DNA of 5,790 bases from Acidobacteriota bacterium. GTDB lineage: Bacteria > Acidobacteriota > Terriglobia > Terriglobales > Acidobacteriaceae. The notes under the pieces are model-generated. The model was not told where the DNA came from. It ran no database searches and saw nothing but the letters and a program-made list of their open reading frames with translations. Shown here piece after piece: positions 1 to 5,790 of the stretch. Every line of letters starts with the position of its first letter. The first letter of the stretch is position 1. The DNA is taken from positions 1 to 5,790 of the forward strand of contig QIAS01000370.1 in the NCBI GenBank assembly GCA_003225615.1, written 5' to 3'. The position numbers and the translations under genes were made by a program.

Positions 1-1320
1 AATGCCGTCGCGGTCGCCGAGCATACCCTCGGTTTAATGCTTGCAATGGCGCGACATATCTCCCGCGCCGACGCGCTCATGCATGCCGGCAAATGGGAGA
101 AGAAATCTTTGCAGGGGACGGAACTGCGTGGCAAGACTGTGGGGATTGTCGGTCTGGGACGAATCGGGATGGAGGTGGCGCGGCGGGCCCGGGTCTTCGG
201 AATGGAAGTTTTGGCGCATGATCCTTTTGTCTCCACCACTGTCGCCAAAGAGCAAGGCATCCGCATGGCCAAGCTTGAGGAGGTATATGCGGCAGCGGAC
301 TACATCACTCTTCATGTGGGACTCACCCCGCAAACTATAGGAATGATCAACGAAGATTCCATCAAAAAGATGAAACGAGGCATGCGGCTCGTGAATTGTG
401 CGCGCGGCGAATTGGTAGAAGAAGCTGCGTTGGCGCACGCACTAAAGCATGGTCATGTGGCCGCCGCCGCGCTCGATGTTTTCACTAATGAGCCTCTGAA
501 AAATTCTCCGCTCAGCGCCCTCGAAAACGTAATCCTCACCCCGCACATCGCCGGTTCCACACACGAGGCGCAGGAGGCCGTGGGCTACCAGATCGCGTTG
601 CAGGTTAAAGAATATTTGAAACACGGTGTCATTCAGAACGCGGTCAATGTGCCCTCGGTCTCCCACGACGAATACGTGGAGATGCAGCCCTACATAATGC
701 TCGCCGAGCGTTTGGGCGCATTTCTGGCCCAGGCTTCGGAAGGAACGCTCGAGGACCTCTCCATCCGCTACAGCGGGCATATTGCCGAGTGGAAGACTGA
801 ACTGGTTCGCAACGCCGCCATAAAAGGCATCCTGAACCAGGCCTTGGAAGAGAAGGCGAATCTGGTGAACGCTGCTACCATTGCGGCATCGCGAGGACTA
901 CGCATTCATGAATCGCACAAACCAAAAGGTTCGAGCGGCGGAGCAGGCAGCGTGCTCTCCATTTTGCTGAAGACCGGCAACGAGGAACATTTGGTCAAAG
1001 GTGCGGTGCTGCACGGCCACGCCCCTCGTCTGCTCTCAGTGGATGGAATCGATATCGAGGCGCCGCTGGAAAGAAACCTGATCTTCATGCGCAATCGCGA
1101 CGTCCCGGGAGTAATCGGCCGCGTGGGCACGATACTAGGAGAGCACAAAATAAACATTGCCGATTTTTCTCTCGGTCGCCGCCTCGCCGAAGGCAAAGTC
1201 CATACCTCGCGCCAAGCGATGGCCGTAGTCCACGTGGACGGACGCGTGCCGGAACCTGTCTTGGCTGAGCTAAGAAGAATTCCTGCCGTGGAACAGGCGC
1301 TCGCCATAAGACTTTTTTAA
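1..1320 (+). CDS. serA: D-3-phosphoglycerate dehydrogenase, long form (5' end outside window)
   Basis: This enzyme oxidises 3-phosphoglycerate to 3-phosphohydroxypyruvate with NAD+, the first committed step of cytoplasmic serine synthesis. The frame is open from base 1, where the residues NAVAVAEHTLGLM match the family core, so the ATG at 37 is internal and not the start. The window holds 439 residues. Long-form SerA is about 525-530 residues, so roughly 90 N-terminal residues lie upstream. Numbering from base 1, the Rossmann motif GLGRIG is at 51-56, with the NAD-ribose-binding Asp at 74 (AHDPF). The catalytic triad is Arg135 (NCARGE), Glu164 (TNEPL) and His182 (TPHIAGST). An ASB (allosteric substrate-binding) region follows at about 230-350, then an ACT domain at about 358-439 starting near RNRDVPGVIGRVG. 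The ACT domain suggests feedback control by serine, which is inferred from the family. The gene ends in TAA and faces the M50 protease gene convergently. Confidence 0.97.
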   Translation, partial: NAVAVAEHTLGLMLAMARHISRADALMHAGKWEKKSLQGTELRGKTVGIVGLGRIGMEVARRARVFGMEVLAHDPFVSTTVAKEQGIRMAKLEEVYAAADYITLHVGLTPQTIGMINEDSIKKMKRGMRLVNCARGELVEEAALAHALKHGHVAAAALDVFTNEPLKNSPLSALENVILTPHIAGSTHEAQEAVGYQIALQVKEYLKHGVIQNAVNVPSVSHDEYVEMQPYIMLAERLGAFLAQASEGTLEDLSIRYSGHIAEWKTELVRNAAIKGILNQALEEKANLVNAATIAASRGLRIHESHKPKGSSGGAGSVLSILLKTGNEEHLVKGAVLHGHAPRLLSVDGIDIEAPLERNLIFMRNRDVPGVIGRVGTILGEHKINIADFSLGRRLAEGKVHTSRQAMAVVHVDGRVPEPVLAELRRIPAVEQALAIRLF

Positions 1321-1348
1321 CCACAGAGGGCACAGGGAACCCAGAGGA
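1321..1348. repeat. 9-nt periodic CACAGAGG-type spacer repeat
   Basis: Directly after the serA stop codon are three imperfect 9-nt units: CACAGAGGG (1322-1330), CACAGGGAA (1331-1339) and CCCAGAGGA (1340-1348). The periodicity is read directly from the sequence. Similar CACAGAGG-rich stretches are, from memory, common in spacers of acidobacterial and some other genomes. Their role is unknown. Nothing suggests that this piece is translated. Confidence 0.6.
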
Positions 1349-1351
1349 TTG

Positions 1352-1416
1352 CCAATTTCCAATTGCCAACTTGAGAACACCTGCCTGGAGATCTTCAATT
1401 GGCAATTGAAAATCGA
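1352..1416. repeat. Imperfect inverted repeat between convergent genes, possible weak bidirectional terminator
   Basis: The arms 1352-1376 and 1392-1416 are complementary at 19 of 25 positions around a perfect 10-bp core: CAATTGCCAA at 1360-1369 pairs with TTGGCAATTG at 1399-1408. About 15 nt lie between the outer arms. The element sits between the ends of serA and the M50 gene, where a bidirectional terminator would be expected. The stem is AT-rich and has no clear U-tract, so termination is inferred from position only. It may instead be a copy of a dispersed repeat. Confidence 0.5.
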
Positions 1417-1427
1417 AAATTGTTTTC

Positions 1428-2555
1428 TCAGGGATTCAGCGCTTCGCGGCGCAGCTTGCGGCTTTCCGCCAACAATGCCATGGAGTGCATCAAATTCTGC
1501 AGGGTAACGATTCCGACCAGGTGCTGATCTTCTACGACTGGAATAATGCTCAAATTCCGCGCCGTCAGTTTGCGGAACGCGGAAGCCAAAGACTCCTGGC
1601 GCGACGCCACTTCAAAAATCCGGTTCATGACCGACTGCACGTAACCATTGCCTTCCGCTCGCAAAACGTCCAGAATTTTCTGCCTCGAGATCACGCCCAC
1701 CATGTCGCTGCCCCGCACCACTGGAAAATCGTCCTGCAATGAATGCACGGCCTTGTCCAGCGCGTCTTCCAGAGTGTCAGCCGGGGAGAGAGTTGCAAAT
1801 TCCGTGAGCATGATATCTTCGAGCCGGACTTTTTCCAGCACCGACTGGAATATGGCAGATCGCTCCTCCAGTTGAGCTCCGAAGAACAGAAAAATTCCGA
1901 TTAGAGTAAACCAAAGATTCGCAATCATTCCCAGCAACATCAGCAGGGTTGAGAGGGTCTGCCCGATTGCGATGGCGCGCCGCGTTGCGTGCACCGGGTC
2001 CATGCTCCGCGAGAACCAGGCTCGCAGAACGCGACCACCGTCCGTGGGATACGCGGGCAACAGATTGATCAAAGCCAGGCAGACGTTCACCCAGACGAAG
2101 CTGCGCAAAAGGTGATTGGAGTGAACCCAGGGCTTCATCCAGAGATGAATTTCAGGCGCAACCGCCAGAAGAATGCTGCCGGAGAGCAACGCGGCTGCCA
2201 GGTTCACTAAGGGCCCCGCGATTGCGATTCGAACATCACGTTTCAACCTGAGCGGCGCCGGCGACCCGCTCTCCAGAGCTTTCGACTCGTCCAGCATCGT
2301 AATGCCGCCAATAGGCAAAAGGATGATGGACTTAGGCGGCCATCCTGACCGTACGGCCACGGCCGCATGGCCTAGTTCGTGCAGAATCACGCAAACCAAA
2401 ATAACGGCGACGAGCCCCAGTCCCCGCACCGCGCTTATTGGCGCATGCGAAGCGGGATCGGTCATCCACACAAAAATCAACAAAAATAGGAACGTGACGT
2501 GAATGCGGATTTCGATTCCCAGTATTCGTCCTGCCGAGACAGACCAGCTACGCAT
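1428..2555 (-). CDS. Site-2 protease family (M50) membrane metalloprotease with CBS pair
   Basis: This is an integral-membrane zinc protease of the SpoIVFB/S2P-like M50 family, which cleaves substrates within the membrane. The 375-residue protein has hydrophobic segments at about 20-32, 44-65, 108-132, 150-168 and 196-226. The zinc-ligand motif HELGH is at 59-63. The second M50 motif, NLLPAYPTDGG, is at 164-174, with Asp172 as the third metal ligand. The C-terminus carries two CBS repeats (about 244-300 and 305-362), which in other proteins bind adenine nucleotides and could gate activity. The ATG at 2555 gives the N-terminus MRSWSVSAGRILGIEIRIH, a usual start for this subfamily. A weak GAAGG/GGCGG stretch lies a little upstream. 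The gene converges on serA and diverges from rsmD, so it is probably monocistronic. The substrate is unknown. Family assignment is firm, but a role in sigma-factor or stress signalling would be only inference. Confidence 0.95.
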   Translation of the reverse strand: MRSWSVSAGRILGIEIRIHVTFLFLLIFVWMTDPASHAPISAVRGLGLVAVILVCVILHELGHAAVAVRSGWPPKSIILLPIGGITMLDESKALESGSPAPLRLKRDVRIAIAGPLVNLAAALLSGSILLAVAPEIHLWMKPWVHSNHLLRSFVWVNVCLALINLLPAYPTDGGRVLRAWFSRSMDPVHATRRAIAIGQTLSTLLMLLGMIANLWFTLIGIFLFFGAQLEERSAIFQSVLEKVRLEDIMLTEFATLSPADTLEDALDKAVHSLQDDFPVVRGSDMVGVISRQKILDVLRAEGNGYVQSVMNRIFEVASRQESLASAFRKLTARNLSIIPVVEDQHLVGIVTLQNLMHSMALLAESRKLRREALNP

Positions 2556-2745
2556 TAAGCAGACCGCCTTCGCTTACATTCTATATATTTAGACGCGATG
2601 TTGCGGTAGACAGTTGCGACTCGCCCAAGTCGAAGGTTCTAAGCTGTTTGGCGTGACAACTTACCTGTCTTGAGAGTAGCGACAACCAGCCGGACATGAT
2701 GAGCAGAATGCCGGACCGGCTCTCCTGACTTAGAAAACGTTTTTT
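2556..2745. promoter_or_regulatory. Divergent spacer between the M50 protease gene and rsmD
   Basis: These 190 bases should hold promoters for both divergent genes. On the protease side, an AT-rich patch with TCTA/TAGA ends (2580-2593) lies about 25-38 nt before its start and could supply a -10 region, but no good -35 is visible. On the rsmD side, TTGAGA (2670-2675) and CATGAT (2695-2700) are a poor pair with 19-nt spacing. A perfect palindrome, AAAACGTTTT (2734-2743), sits right before the rsmD start. No hairpin, riboswitch or small gene is convincing here. Confidence 0.4.
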
Positions 2746-3312
2746 ATGCGTGTCATTGCCGGCCAATATCGAAGCCGTCCACTGCGCACCATGCGCGGCA
2801 TGGACCTGCGTCCCACCGCAGACCGCCTTCGCGAGACTCTGTTCGACGTCTTGACCGCTGGCAATCCTGCCGCCCTCGAGAATACTGTATGGTTCGATCT
2901 CTACGCTGGCTCAGGCGCGGTCGGCATCGAGGCCCTGAGTCGATCGGCCAAATTGGTCTATTTCGTCGAATCCTCACCCAAAGCGGCTGAGTTGATACGG
3001 GAGAACCTGCGTTCACTGAATATCCACTCCGGTTTTCAGATTATTAAAATGGACGCCGTGCGGGCATTGCGTGTCTTGGAAACACAAGGTGCGACGGGGG
3101 ATTTTTTCTTTCTAGACCCCCCTTACCGCATGACCGAGAAATACGCTGAAACTCTCCAACGCTTGGGTGAGTCGCAAATTCTGCGCAGCACTAGCGTCGT
3201 GATTGCCGAGCATGAGCTGAGGTTCGACCCTGGAGAGGCCTTCGGAGTCCTGCTGCGTTATCGAAAGTTGGAGCAGGGAGACGCTGCGTTAAGTTTCTAC
3301 CGCCCAATTTGA
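2746..3312 (+). CDS. rsmD: 16S rRNA (guanine(966)-N2)-methyltransferase RsmD
   Basis: RsmD transfers a methyl group from S-adenosylmethionine to N2 of G966 in helix 31 of 16S rRNA, near the ribosomal P site, during 30S assembly. The protein is 188 residues, the normal family length. It opens with MRVIAGQYRSRPL, followed by the RsmD-typical segment LRPTADRLRETLFDVL (21-36). The SAM-binding motif I is DLYAGSGAVG (51-60), with the acidic ribose-contacting Glu at about 75. The catalytic N-methyltransferase motif DPPY is at 124-127. The ATG at 2746 is the natural start because MRVIAG is the conserved beginning, yet no Shine-Dalgarno sequence precedes it (TTTTTT abuts the ATG). In many bacteria coaD follows rsmD. 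Here the next gene is a convergent unknown, so that linkage is absent. Confidence 0.96.
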   Translation: MRVIAGQYRSRPLRTMRGMDLRPTADRLRETLFDVLTAGNPAALENTVWFDLYAGSGAVGIEALSRSAKLVYFVESSPKAAELIRENLRSLNIHSGFQIIKMDAVRALRVLETQGATGDFFFLDPPYRMTEKYAETLQRLGESQILRSTSVVIAEHELRFDPGEAFGVLLRYRKLEQGDAALSFYRPI

Positions 3313-3360
3313 GGATTGTGGGCTCCGGCGAGGAGAGCAGCAGCTTTCTGCCCAGGGGCC

Positions 3361-3912
3361 TTACATCAAAATGTCGTTGGCCCGGCGCACGATGGGATGC
3401 TGCATTTCCTGCAGCTCATTCTTCACTTGATTCAGTCCGAAAACGCACTGCTCAAAGTGCGCCGAGAGGTTGGCAAACAGCGGCGCCACCTTCGCGTATT
3501 CGAAATGCTCAAATTTCGACACGATGTAGTAGCTTTCTTTTCCGGCCTTCATCCAATCCACAAAATTTTCCAGCCGCTGACGCCGCAGACGAAGGTTGTT
3601 AATGCTTTCCGGAAACATGCCGGTAAAGAACAGCGTAAAGTCGCCAATGTGTTTTCGAACCTGGCGCTCCCGGTCGAAAGAAGGAGCAGGCCCGTAGACT
3701 GGGTCGGCTTGCAGCAGCATCTCTCCGACATCGCTGAGCGGTCGCCCAGCCGCATCGCGAACACAGAAAAGCTGATCAACATCACAAAACTCCGCCAGCA
3801 GGTGAGCAACGTACCCGACTATCTGCGGATCACGCAGACCAATTTCCTGGGCGTAGTGCCGCCCCACCATCTCGAGAAATAGCTGCTGCAACGGATGTGT
3901 TTCTTCAATCAT
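3361..3912 (-). CDS. Conserved-looking protein of unknown function, 183 residues
   Basis: I do not recognise a characterised family. The wording resembles uncharacterised acidobacterial proteins, but that is from memory only. It is 183 residues with no signal peptide or membrane segment, so it is probably cytoplasmic. It appears mostly helical. Distinctive charged and aromatic segments are DVGEMLLQADPVYGPAPSFD (61-80), RERQVRKHIGDFTLFFTGMF (81-100), RLRRQRLENFVDWMKAGKES (108-127) and FEHFEYAKVAPLF (134-146). No known nucleotide-binding or metal motif is seen. The ATG at 3912 is preceded by only a short AGG about 8 nt upstream. A promoter-like pair lies at 3968-3996. The gene converges on rsmD and diverges from the ridA-like gene, so it appears to be a single-gene unit. 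The antisense frame is also open (3316-3882), but the minus-strand protein has the more natural composition. Confidence 0.83.
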   Translation of the reverse strand: MIEETHPLQQLFLEMVGRHYAQEIGLRDPQIVGYVAHLLAEFCDVDQLFCVRDAAGRPLSDVGEMLLQADPVYGPAPSFDRERQVRKHIGDFTLFFTGMFPESINNLRLRRQRLENFVDWMKAGKESYYIVSKFEHFEYAKVAPLFANLSAHFEQCVFGLNQVKNELQEMQHPIVRRANDILM

Positions 3913-3932
3913 TTGTTTGGCCTATAAAAGCC

Positions 3933-3948
3933 GCATCCAGCGTGCCAA
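3933..3948 (-). promoter_or_regulatory. Possible sigma-54 (-24/-12) promoter for the unknown gene
   Basis: On the minus strand the sequence reads TTGGCACG-CTGG-ATGC. This matches the sigma-54 pattern TTGGCACG-N4-TTGC at all but one fixed base, with the required 10-nt spacing between GG and GC. The predicted transcription start is only about 10 nt before the ATG at 3912, which would leave almost no leader. It may be a chance match, and it competes with the sigma-70-like site farther upstream. Confidence 0.3.
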
Positions 3949-3967
3949 TCTACTCTACTTATCGGCT

Positions 3968-3996
3968 GTATTACCGCAGCTCTCGCTGGAACGCAA
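3968..3996 (-). promoter_or_regulatory. Sigma-70-like promoter for the unknown gene
   Basis: The minus strand carries TTGCGT (complement of 3991-3996) and TAATAC (complement of 3968-3973), separated by exactly 17 nt. The -10 box matches TATAAT at four of six positions and the -35 matches TTGACA at four of six. The implied start near 3961 gives a leader of about 50 nt to the ATG at 3912. Confidence 0.45.
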
Positions 3997-4052
3997 GTGA
4001 CTTTTGTTACCCCGGCCTCTTGGGCTGCCTCCAATTAGTTAGAAGCTGAGAA

Positions 4053-4070
4053 GCGAAACCAGGTTTCCGC
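4053..4070. promoter_or_regulatory. 13-bp dyad, operator-like
   Basis: GAAACC (4055-4060) and GGTTTC (4062-4067) form a perfect inverted repeat around a single A. The flanks GC before and CCGC after extend it imperfectly. One central base is too little for an RNA hairpin loop, so a protein-binding site on DNA is more natural. It sits almost midway between the starts of the divergent unknown gene and the ridA-like gene, and so could serve either. Only position and symmetry support this reading. Confidence 0.35.
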
Positions 4071-4079
4071 CGATTTCTG

Positions 4080-4109
4080 TTGGCACTTGAGCAGAGTGGC
4101 TGCTAAACC
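4080..4109 (+). promoter_or_regulatory. Tentative promoter for the ridA-amidohydrolase unit
   Basis: TTGGCA (4080-4085) is followed after 18 nt by TAAACC (4104-4109), which is preceded by TGC and so resembles an extended -10. The match is modest, and it would give a leader of about 85 nt to the ATG at 4200. No better plus-strand pair was seen in 3913-4199. Confidence 0.25.
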
Positions 4110-4189
4110 CGACGCTGCTTGAGGGAATACAGCTGAAGGAAACTTGCACTACGGTAATCACGGCTGGCGAATACAATGAAAAATTCCTC

Positions 4190-4195
4190 GGGAGG
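4190..4195 (+). promoter_or_regulatory. Shine-Dalgarno sequence that sets the ridA-like start
   Basis: GGGAGG, within the longer GGGAGGAG, lies 4 nt before the ATG at 4200. The in-frame upstream ATG at 4176 has no such sequence and would place this purine block inside the coding region. The site therefore favours the shorter, 129-residue protein. Confidence 0.7.
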
Positions 4196-4199
4196 AGCA

Positions 4200-4589
4200 A
4201 TGCAACGGAAGAACATTTCCAGCGGTACGCCCTGGGAGCCGGTAGTCGGCTATTCGCGCGCGGTAAAAGTCGGACCCTACGTCCATGTGTCGGGCACCAC
4301 GGCCACAGCTCCGGATGGCAATATCGTCGGCATTGGTGACGTATACGCGCAAGCCGTGCAGACCCTGAAGAACATTGGTTCGGCTCTGCAGAAGGCCGGT
4401 GCCAGCCTGAATGACGTCGTCCGCACGCGCATGTTTGTCACCAATATCGCCGACTGGCAGAAAATCGGCAAAGCTCACGGAGAAGTTTTTGGCAAAATTC
4501 GTCCTGCCACTTCCATGGTTCAGGTGAGCGCCTTGATCTCGCCCGAAATTCTGGTAGAAATTGAGGCCGATGCGTACATAGGAAAGTAG
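4200..4589 (+). CDS. RidA-superfamily (YjgF/YER057c/UK114) protein without the catalytic arginine
   Basis: RidA-superfamily proteins form trimers, and canonical RidA hydrolyses reactive enamines/imines such as 2-aminoacrylate. The start at 4200 gives 129 residues, matching the usual length of about 125-130. An in-frame ATG at 4176 would add eight residues (MKNSSGGA) but has no ribosome-binding site. Family hallmarks are [18 protein letters not shown] (17-34), [20 protein letters not shown] (49-68), [14 protein letters not shown] (73-86) and VEIEADA (119-125). The substrate-binding Arg of RidA (Arg105 in E. coli, motif PAR-S-VEV) aligns with Thr104 in [10 protein letters not shown], so classical imine deamination is doubtful. 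Loss of this Arg is known for several Rid subfamilies whose activity is poorly defined. The amidohydrolase gene begins 16 nt after the stop, indicating co-transcription. Superfamily membership is firm; function is not. Confidence 0.93.
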   Translation: MQRKNISSGTPWEPVVGYSRAVKVGPYVHVSGTTATAPDGNIVGIGDVYAQAVQTLKNIGSALQKAGASLNDVVRTRMFVTNIADWQKIGKAHGEVFGKIRPATSMVQVSALISPEILVEIEADAYIGK

Positions 4590-4605
4590 CCTGGGGGAAC
4601 TGACC

Positions 4606-5790
4606 ATGAGCATGTTTCGCTGCTGCATCCTCGTACTCGCGATCTGCCTAACCACAGTAGCGCAAGAGGCCAGCAACTCTCCCGCGCTCCGCCCGGTCAC
4701 AGTAATTCGCGCAGGCGTGCTGATCGACGGCAAGTCAGACTCGCCACGTCGCAACCAGGTGATCGTGATCCGCGGCAACCGAATCGAAAGTGTCACCGAT
4801 GCTGCCACCAGCAAGTTGCCACCAGGCGGGACGGTGATTGACCTCTCCAACGCGACCGTCCTTCCCGGCCTTATCGACAGCCACACCCACATCTTCCTGC
4901 AAGGTGAAGATCCCGCCCAAGGCGGCTACGATGCCAATATCCTGAAGTACCCACTTTCGCTCCGCGCCGCCAGAGCTACTGTCTCCGTGCGCCGCGCACT
5001 GGAGCAGGGCTTTACCACGTTGCGTGACGTCGAAACCGAAGGCGCCGGCTACGGCGATGTCGGCATCAAGCAAGCCATTCAGGATGGCTACATTCCCGGC
5101 CCGCGGCTGTTCGTCTCCACTCTCGCCATCTCAACCACAGGCGGATATCCTCTCGAAGGTTATGCGCCTGAGCTCACCATGCCCAAAGGAGTGCAGATCA
5201 TTGATGGACCGGTAGAGGCTCGCAAGGCGGCTCGTGAGCAACTCGATCACGGCGCCGATTGGATCAAGGTCTACATGACGCATCGATCCTGGACCGGCAA
5301 AAATGGTGAACTGGTCTCGCAACCTACGCTCACCGTGGAAGAACTCAGGGCAATTGTGGATGAGACCCACGGCTGGGGAAAGAAAGTAGCCTGCCACGCT
5401 TATGGCGGAATCGGCTTGCAGCGCGCGCTGGATGGCGGCTGCGATTCCATTGAGCATGGTCTCGATATGACCGACGCTCAAGTCGCACAGATGGTCAAAC
5501 AAGGAACCTGGTACTGTCCCACGCTCAGCGTTTACTACTACGATTGGGCGCCAGCCGATACTCCCGACGGCCAGCGCGACCGCAAGCGCGCTTCCGCTCA
5601 TGCCGACTCATTCAAGAAAGCATTAAAAGCCGGTGTGAAGATCGTCTATGGCACCGATATGGGCGGCATTCCGTGGACTGATCCTATCGCTCAGGAATTC
5701 CCGCGCATGGTTGACCTGGGCATGTCGCCCCTCGATGCGATTAGAAGCGCAACCTCCCGCGCTGCCGACATGCTCGACATGACCGGTCAG
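4606..5790 (+). CDS. Exported imidazolonepropionase/dipeptidase-like amidohydrolase (3' end outside window)
   Basis: This is a metal-dependent hydrolase of the amidohydrolase superfamily. The first 395 residues are present, and relatives run to about 420-450, so only the C-terminal tail is missing. The N-terminus MSMFRCCILVLAICLTTVAQ looks like a Sec signal peptide with likely cleavage after Ala19, so the enzyme should act in the periplasm or outside. The metal site is complete in the visible part: His93 and His95 (DSHTH), Lys221 of the carboxylated-lysine type (WIKVYMT), His264 (ACHAYGG), His284 (SIEHG) and Asp351 (YGTDMGG). This binuclear layout is shared with the Caulobacter/Sargasso Xaa-Arg and Xaa-Pro dipeptidases and related imidazolonepropionase-like enzymes, so a dipeptide or cyclic amide substrate is plausible but not shown. 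A GGGGGA sequence lies 7 nt before the ATG. The gene follows the ridA-like gene by 16 nt. Its antisense open frames are composition shadows. Confidence 0.94.
   Translation, partial: MSMFRCCILVLAICLTTVAQEASNSPALRPVTVIRAGVLIDGKSDSPRRNQVIVIRGNRIESVTDAATSKLPPGGTVIDLSNATVLPGLIDSHTHIFLQGEDPAQGGYDANILKYPLSLRAARATVSVRRALEQGFTTLRDVETEGAGYGDVGIKQAIQDGYIPGPRLFVSTLAISTTGGYPLEGYAPELTMPKGVQIIDGPVEARKAAREQLDHGADWIKVYMTHRSWTGKNGELVSQPTLTVEELRAIVDETHGWGKKVACHAYGGIGLQRALDGGCDSIEHGLDMTDAQVAQMVKQGTWYCPTLSVYYYDWAPADTPDGQRDRKRASAHADSFKKALKAGVKIVYGTDMGGIPWTDPIAQEFPRMVDLGMSPLDAIRSATSRAADMLDMTGQ

Noticed and set aside
37..1320. The ATG at 37 as the true serA start
   Set aside because: The frame continues to base 1 with conserved SerA residues (AVAEHTLGLM), and the N-terminal substrate-binding half-domain would be missing. 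The gene is cut by the window edge.
2581..2766. 61-codon minus-strand open frame in the rsmD upstream spacer
   Set aside because: It overlaps the rsmD start, has no ribosome-binding site and no recognisable motif.
3313..3360. Intrinsic terminator between rsmD and the unknown gene
   Set aside because: Only short stems are present (CTCC/GGAG at 3323-3335, and GCAG-CTTT-CTGC at 3340-3351), with no U-tract on either strand.
3316..3882. 188-codon plus-strand open frame opposite the unknown protein gene
   Set aside because: The two strands are similar in length, but the minus-strand product has a natural amphipathic composition and a promoter-like region upstream. The plus-strand product reads as basic low-information sequence with no ribosome-binding site.
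4606..4665. Lipoprotein signal in the amidohydrolase N-terminus
   Set aside because: Cys14 is preceded by L-A-I, not the small residue needed at -1, and it lies inside the hydrophobic core. An ordinary Sec signal peptide fits better.
4158..4892. 244-codon minus-strand open frame antisense to the ridA-like gene and the amidohydrolase start
   Set aside because: It lies opposite two genes with clear family motifs, shows no recognisable domain, and spans their junction. It is a GC-driven shadow.
5131..5601. 156-codon minus-strand open frame inside the amidohydrolase
   Set aside because: The plus strand encodes a full set of metal-ligand motifs across this stretch. The antisense product has no family features.
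1..5790. CRISPR array, tRNA, transposase or phage signature
   Set aside because: No regularly spaced repeats, cloverleaf-like sequence, transposase motif or terminal inverted repeats were seen on either strand.

Overview
The window looks like chromosomal DNA of a moderately GC-rich, free-living bacterium, most likely an acidobacterium of the Terriglobales/Koribacter kind. That assignment is inference from general familiarity: the CACAGAGG-type spacer repeats, the wording of the SerA, M50-CBS and RidA proteins, and an uncharacterised protein family I associate with that phylum. No mobile element, CRISPR array, tRNA or rRNA is visible. Six protein-coding genes fill the window, and the first and last are cut by its edges.

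Layout. (1) 1-1320, plus strand: the C-terminal five-sixths of a long-form D-3-phosphoglycerate dehydrogenase (SerA), with NAD, ASB and ACT regions. (2) 1321-1427: a repeat-like spacer with a 9-nt periodic block and an imperfect inverted repeat, lying between convergent genes. (3) 1428-2555, minus strand: a membrane-embedded site-2 (M50) metalloprotease with a C-terminal CBS pair. (4) 2556-2745: a spacer between divergent genes. (5) 2746-3312, plus strand: RsmD, the 16S rRNA m2G966 methyltransferase. (6) 3361-3912, minus strand: a soluble 183-residue protein of unknown function. (7) 3913-4199: a spacer between divergent genes, with promoter-like sites and a 13-bp dyad. (8) 4200-4589, plus strand: a RidA-superfamily protein that lacks the catalytic arginine. 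It is followed after 16 nt by (9) 4606-5790, plus strand: an exported imidazolonepropionase/dipeptidase-like amidohydrolase that runs off the end of the window.

How the genes relate. Strand alternates often, so most genes are probably separate transcription units. The only convincing operon is ridA-like plus amidohydrolase, which may act in nitrogenous-compound or peptide turnover. SerA (serine synthesis) and RsmD (ribosome maturation) are housekeeping genes. I see no evidence of a new multi-gene defence or mobile system. The points most worth following up are the unknown protein with its promoter region, the Arg-less RidA protein and its partner, and the repeat-like spacer after serA.
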